The notes under the pieces were generated by a model. That model was not told the origin of the DNA. It did not search any database and saw nothing but the letters and a program-made list of their open reading frames with translations. The position numbers and the translations under genes were made by a program. Below are positions 59,871 to 64,000 of a stretch of 64,000 bases of DNA, one piece after another (within the stretch, counting starts at the first letter, position 1; every line of letters begins with the position of its first letter). The DNA lies in NCBI GenBank assembly GCA_944363505.1, contig CALVUD010000003.1:131783-195782 (forward strand), in the 5' to 3' direction. The stretch is from an uncultured Clostridia bacterium (lineage in GTDB: Bacteria; Bacillota; Clostridia; Christensenellales; DTU072).

Positions 59871-61532
59871 ATGAACGGCAATATCCGTACTCTCCTCAGG
59901 CTGGAGATAAAAAACAGATTTTCCAACTATTCGTTGTCGGATTATAAATCCTATTTCAAGCTTTTCGGCACTTTGGTGCTGACGGGGGCGATAATCTACG
60001 CGCTTTATTGGGTCGCCGGTCTGTTCTTCGAAATGTTCGAAGCGGGCGGATTGCTGTACGAAGCGCTGGTGTTGCTGGTTTCGCTGATATTCCTGTTCAT
60101 GCTTTTTACCGGCGTCAGCAGCACGATAAAAGTCCTCTATTACAAAGGCGACAACGAAATTCTGATGCGTTATCCCGTTTCGGGAGCGGAGGTGTTCATT
60201 TCCAAGACGCTGTTTCTGTTCCTGACCCAGTTCGTGGTTACGGCGATAGTCATGGCTCCGTTTTTGGTCGCGTATGCCGAAGTCAGCGGTCTGGGACTGG
60301 CGTTTTACGTCAAAATTCCCGTTCCGATACTGTTTTTGGTGTTCATCACATTCTTCCTCAGTAACATTCTGGCGATACCGATCATGCATCTGACAAACCG
60401 TATCCGCAACAAATTCGCGTTGATCATAATAGGTCTTGCGATTCTGGTAACCGCCGCGTTTGCGGTTTACATGGTTCTGTTTAACAGCATGGTGACATTC
60501 ATGAACGACAAGGAATTTTCGGTTTTCAGCGACGAAATGGTCAATATTATCGAAACGACCGCGAAATGGCTGATACCGATGAAATACTTTGCGGACATAA
60601 TGGTGGGGCACGAACTGTATATAGCTTATCCCGCGTTGCTTGGTATTCTGGGCATAACGCTGGCGGGAACGATACTGGTTATCTATTTCCTGTATGCGAA
60701 AACGCTGCTGAACAACGTCGAGGTCGAGGGCAGCGCTTTCAAACACGTAACCAAAAACCGTTGCCGTCCGATTTTCCTGACGCTGATGCACAAGGAATTT
60801 TTGCAGGTGTTCAGGTCCGTAAACTATTCTTTCCAGTACTTCGTGTTGGCATGCGCGATGCCCGTAATGGTGTTTTTCTGCAACAACATCACCCGCGAAC
60901 TGGGACAGAATCAGGTCGGCGAACAGATCTCTCTCGGAATGTCGATGCTGGTAATGCTGATATTCGCGACGGTCATCACTTCGTTTTCCGCGACTTCGAC
61001 CAGCCGCGAAGGCGACAATTTCTATCATACCAAGGTCGCGCCCGTATCCATCAGAACGCAGCTGCTTGCCAAATTCGTGATGTACCTGTTGGTGTCGGTG
61101 GCGGCTAACGCGGTGTGTCTTGCGGTATTGCTGGGGACCGAACAGCTCGAAATCAAAGAGGGTCTTTGGCTGTTCGTCGTCGTACAACTGTGCTCCGTCG
61201 CCCAGACGCTCGCGTCGATGAGAATGGATATCGCGCGCCCGTACTTCAACCTGTCCGGAGAGGGCGAGGTCGTCAACAACAACGCCTCCACGACGATGTC
61301 CGTGGCGATGGGTTTCGCGGTGGCTCTGAGTATCGGGATCGTGTGTATGTTCCTCAGCTATCTCGGCTCGATGACGACGCCGATCTCCTTCCTCATAGGC
61401 ACGTTCGAACTGGTGCTGGACATGAATTTCATGTATCTCGTGGTCAGCGTTCTGACGGGAATTTTCTTCGTGACGGCGGTTCTGACCTACACGATAGGGC
61501 TGAAAAAGGCATATAACAAGATTGCAAAATAA
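59871..61532 (+). CDS. Large ABC exporter permease
   Basis: This 553-residue permease has about twelve hydrophobic segments in two halves, joined by a soluble stretch near residues 285-310 (VEGSAFKHVTKNRCRP). The second half contains ATSTSREGDNFYHTKVAPVS, a coupling-helix-like element. The gene begins directly after the ATPase stop, with AGGAGGGG before it. The family resembles 500-600-residue permeases of Bacillus YtrF-like or putative exporter systems; the substrate is unknown. Confidence 0.85.
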   Translation: MNGNIRTLLRLEIKNRFSNYSLSDYKSYFKLFGTLVLTGAIIYALYWVAGLFFEMFEAGGLLYEALVLLVSLIFLFMLFTGVSSTIKVLYYKGDNEILMRYPVSGAEVFISKTLFLFLTQFVVTAIVMAPFLVAYAEVSGLGLAFYVKIPVPILFLVFITFFLSNILAIPIMHLTNRIRNKFALIIIGLAILVTAAFAVYMVLFNSMVTFMNDKEFSVFSDEMVNIIETTAKWLIPMKYFADIMVGHELYIAYPALLGILGITLAGTILVIYFLYAKTLLNNVEVEGSAFKHVTKNRCRPIFLTLMHKEFLQVFRSVNYSFQYFVLACAMPVMVFFCNNITRELGQNQVGEQISLGMSMLVMLIFATVITSFSATSTSREGDNFYHTKVAPVSIRTQLLAKFVMYLLVSVAANAVCLAVLLGTEQLEIKEGLWLFVVVQLCSVAQTLASMRMDIARPYFNLSGEGEVVNNNASTTMSVAMGFAVALSIGIVCMFLSYLGSMTTPISFLIGTFELVLDMNFMYLVVSVLTGIFFVTAVLTYTIGLKKAYNKIAK

Positions 61533-61649
61533 TCGCATAAAAAACGCTTGTTTGGGTTCCCGGAGAAGCGTGAAAAAACAAAAAAATCGAATTTCGCTTT
61601 CGGTGCAAACCGTAAAAAGCGAGAAAAAGGGTAGTAAAACGAAAACGAT

Positions 61650-64000
61650 ATGAAAAAATTTCTGATTGCGGTGATATGTATAATTCCGGTTGTGGTGGTG
61701 CTCGCGCTGAGCGTCACCGGAACTTTGATATTATCCGCCACTTCGCCCAATCCCAGCGATATGGTGATTAAAAATTCCGAGAACGTCGAACTGGAAGACG
61801 GCGCCTTGGTGGAAATCGACGTCAACGACGCCGACGACTTTCTGATAATCGAGGTATTGCCTTCGTTCGTGCAGGACAAGGAAATAGCCTACGAAGATTC
61901 CTCGGAAGAGGGCATGACCGGCAAGGTTGAGCTGGTCAAACGCGACGGTTCTCAAAACCGGTACACCATCGTGCCCGTGGAGGCGGGCATAACCAAACTT
62001 ACGGTGCGCGCTGCGTCCGCAAGGGACGTTTACAGGAATTTGACGTTCAACGTCACTACGAAAGAAATTTCGCGCTTCGAAATATACCGCGGAACGGGAG
62101 AAGAAACCGACAAGCCGATCGCGTATTCGACGAAAAGCGAAACTACTTATTCCGGCGAAGTCAAACTGCACGCCGCGGAACGTTTTTATTCCGCAGCCGA
62201 ACCGCACAGCGCTTATTCCGCTCTCGAAAACGACATAATATGGCAGTCTTCCGACCCCGAGCTTGCGAGCGTGGACGCAACGGGGCTGGTAACCCCGCTG
62301 AAACAAACCGACGAGCGCGTTCAGATCACAGCCACGACTTACGACGGTTCGGGCAAACAGTTTTCCGTGAGCTTCACGGTGGATCTTAGCGAGGCTTTGG
62401 CAAGCGACAGCGTAACGTATCTGTCCGACAGCGCTCTGTTCGGCGCGAGCGCGGGCATAATTAAGGCGTGGCTTGCCGAAAACGTCTTGCTCGTGTCCGA
62501 AGCCGAGATCGAAGAAAACGACGATTCACGCCCCGCTGACGGCTTCAGGAGCTTTGACGTAAGTTACGACGGGATCTCCGTTACGGTGCGCGTCGAATAC
62601 GCCGAGAACGACTGGGGATTCGGGAACGTGGAGGAACTGATTTATTCGGGCAACGGATATCAGCCGTTTACCGTAACGGACTACTCCACGGGCGAAAGCA
62701 TCAGGTCGGGGTTCACCGCCTCCAGCGACGCTCCCGATGTCCTCAAAGTCGACGCCGAAAACATGCACCTGATACCTCTGAAAGCGGGAACGGCGACGGT
62801 GTCGCTCACGATGAACGGAGAGACCGTGCAAAAAACCTTTACCGTCAGAGAGCGCCCGGTGGCGTTCGATCTGACGCTCCAAAAAACAGACGGCGAACGC
62901 GGTATAGCGCGCGACAGGTACTGGGGCAATTATTGGCTGGATTCCGAGGGTAATCTGACCAAAACAATGTATTTCGGCATAAAGAACGACGCGAACACTT
63001 TCGAAGTGCGCTGGTATGTGAGTACGGGCGAAAACGGCGAAACTTTGGCGGAGCTGACTCCCGCTTACGACGAAACGCAGTCCGTTTACGTCACCTTTAC
63101 GGACGCCGCGGCGGGACAGAACGTAACCTTGACGGCGAAGCTATATATGCAGGGCAGGGTCGTCGACAGCATGCAGCGCAGTTTTACGTTCCGTATGCTT
63201 GAAAAACTCAACTCCGTCAACGTTTATACGGCGGCGGATTTCGGAAAAGTATACGATTCCTATCCCACCTACGATTACGCGATGCAGGCGGACATTCGCG
63301 CCGACAGGATGTTTTCTTCCATGATGGGCAGCGTTTACGGCAACGGCTTCCTTTACGACGCCGCGGGCATAACGATACCCGACGACGGCGATTCCGCGCT
63401 CAGGTACCGCTGGGAAGACATATACAACAGGCTCAGAAACGATTATTTCGGCGGGGCGACGCCTTCTAAAGAATTAATGCTCGATCTGATGGAAGAAAAG
63501 GGTCTGGACGAACTGACGATCTATAATCTGAAGATACGCGGGGCGGAAACGCTCGAGGATGCGGTGGACACTTATTCCGTTATCGGCTACGCTCTCGGTT
63601 ATTATAACGAACCCGCCATGGACGTCAACATTCCGCGCGACCCCCCGATGGCGATAAAATACTGCGAAATCTACAATTCCGAGCGCGGCATACAGCTTGA
63701 ACGCGTCAACGACGTATTGATAGAGGGATGCATACTGGGCGATAACTCCAGACACTCGGTTTTCTCGTTCAATCATCTGGAGCCGCTGAGAAGGTATCCC
63801 AATTATTTCTACGAATTCGACGCTTCGGGCAAAGTCGTTTCGGTAACGCCCAATACCTATACCGACGACCGTCGTCCGGGTTATAATCTGACCCTTAAAA
63901 ACAACGTCTGCAAGATGAGTTCCGGACCCGCCATGGTGTTCTCGGGAACCGGTCTGCCCGGCGGATACAACTATAACTGGGGCGATTATTCGGTGGCGCC
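61650..64000 (+). CDS. Large exported protein with Ig-like (BIG2-type) domains, cut by the window end
   Basis: About 783 codons are open to the edge. A signal or membrane segment (residues 5-30, AVICIIPVVVVLALSVTGTLIL) is not followed by a lipobox. Repeated Ig-like segments follow, with BIG2-type IIWQSSDPELASVDATGLVTPL and KAGTATVSLTMNG. From about residue 670 (VNDVLIEGCILGDNSRHSVF and NLTLKNNVCKMSSG) the text resembles right-handed beta-helix repeats. It is therefore probably surface attached or secreted. The ribosome binding site is weak and distant. The gene lies 117 bases after the ABC exporter. Its C-terminal anchor is not visible. Confidence 0.75.
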   Translation, partial: MKKFLIAVICIIPVVVVLALSVTGTLILSATSPNPSDMVIKNSENVELEDGALVEIDVNDADDFLIIEVLPSFVQDKEIAYEDSSEEGMTGKVELVKRDGSQNRYTIVPVEAGITKLTVRAASARDVYRNLTFNVTTKEISRFEIYRGTGEETDKPIAYSTKSETTYSGEVKLHAAERFYSAAEPHSAYSALENDIIWQSSDPELASVDATGLVTPLKQTDERVQITATTYDGSGKQFSVSFTVDLSEALASDSVTYLSDSALFGASAGIIKAWLAENVLLVSEAEIEENDDSRPADGFRSFDVSYDGISVTVRVEYAENDWGFGNVEELIYSGNGYQPFTVTDYSTGESIRSGFTASSDAPDVLKVDAENMHLIPLKAGTATVSLTMNGETVQKTFTVRERPVAFDLTLQKTDGERGIARDRYWGNYWLDSEGNLTKTMYFGIKNDANTFEVRWYVSTGENGETLAELTPAYDETQSVYVTFTDAAAGQNVTLTAKLYMQGRVVDSMQRSFTFRMLEKLNSVNVYTAADFGKVYDSYPTYDYAMQADIRADRMFSSMMGSVYGNGFLYDAAGITIPDDGDSALRYRWEDIYNRLRNDYFGGATPSKELMLDLMEEKGLDELTIYNLKIRGAETLEDAVDTYSVIGYALGYYNEPAMDVNIPRDPPMAIKYCEIYNSERGIQLERVNDVLIEGCILGDNSRHSVFSFNHLEPLRRYPNYFYEFDASGKVVSVTPNTYTDDRRPGYNLTLKNNVCKMSSGPAMVFSGTGLPGGYNYNWGDYSVA

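Noticed and set aside
59634..61538. Open frame of 634 codons on the minus strand
   Set aside because: It is antisense to the ABC permease, with His/Arg/Gln-rich text typical of shadow frames. The plus-strand genes have motifs and ribosome binding sites.

Overview
The window is one continuous stretch of a Gram-positive type bacterial chromosome, most likely from the class Clostridia. The evidence is the DnaD/DnaI helicase-loading pair, a RicT (PSP1) protein, the gene order lysS - Orn/Lys/Arg decarboxylase - tmk - holB - ricT known from Firmicutes, a two-subunit glycine decarboxylase (GcvPA/GcvPB), and IMP synthesis by a PurO-type cyclohydrolase plus a free-standing AICAR transformylase. Promoters are textbook TTGACA-17-TATAAT. 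The DNA looks moderately GC-rich by eye and uniform; I see no insertion sequence, prophage, integrase, CRISPR array or rRNA. The genus cannot be fixed from sequence alone; an uncultured, fairly GC-rich gut clostridium is a guess.

Layout. 1-3.3 kb: a PepV-like dipeptidase (cut by the window edge) divergent from two membrane proteins and a cysteine synthase. 3.4-6.8 kb: tRNA-Thr, a hexapeptide acetyltransferase, and a LysR regulator divergent from a MATE exporter. 7-10.4 kb: a copper module (CopA with a CopZ domain fused to its C-terminus, and CsoR) behind a consensus promoter with a CsoR-like operator. 10.3-15 kb (minus strand): an orphan C-terminal half of transketolase, a DNA-deoxyinosine glycosylase, a small membrane protein, a PC4/YdbC protein, and the dnaD-dnaI operon. 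15.2-18.6 kb: a 1125-residue SbcC/Rad50-shaped protein. 18.7-21.4 kb: an ABC exporter and a QueT transporter. 21.4-27.2 kb: greA, lysS, decarboxylase, tmk, holB, ricT. 27.3-40.3 kb: the purine operon purE-C-F-M-N-O-AICARFT-D-L-fhs behind an attenuator-like leader. 40.4-43.3 kb: a lipoprotein and a peptidase-like pair. 43.4-49.1 kb: rpmH-rnpA-yidD-yidC-jag-mnmE-mnmG. 49.4-58.9 kb: a HAD phosphatase, a GH2-like protein, gcvT-H-PA-PB, an aconitase-X pair and nagB. 59.1-64 kb: a second ABC exporter and the first 783 codons of a large exported protein.

How the parts fit. The purine operon carries its own formate-tetrahydrofolate ligase, which supplies 10-formyl-THF for the two formyl transfers, and the glycine cleavage system 11 kb away supplies methylene-THF. 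The copper genes form a self-regulated loop of sensor, pump and chaperone domain.

The most unusual object is the protein at 15214-18591. It has the whole architecture of SbcC/Rad50, including a CPVC zinc hook at residues 562-565, the exact midpoint. Walker A, the Q-loop, the LSGGE signature and the Walker B/D-loop region are all replaced by non-catalytic sequence. It looks like an ATPase-dead, hook-bearing SMC-like protein, and it lies head-to-head with the dnaD-dnaI helicase-loader operon.
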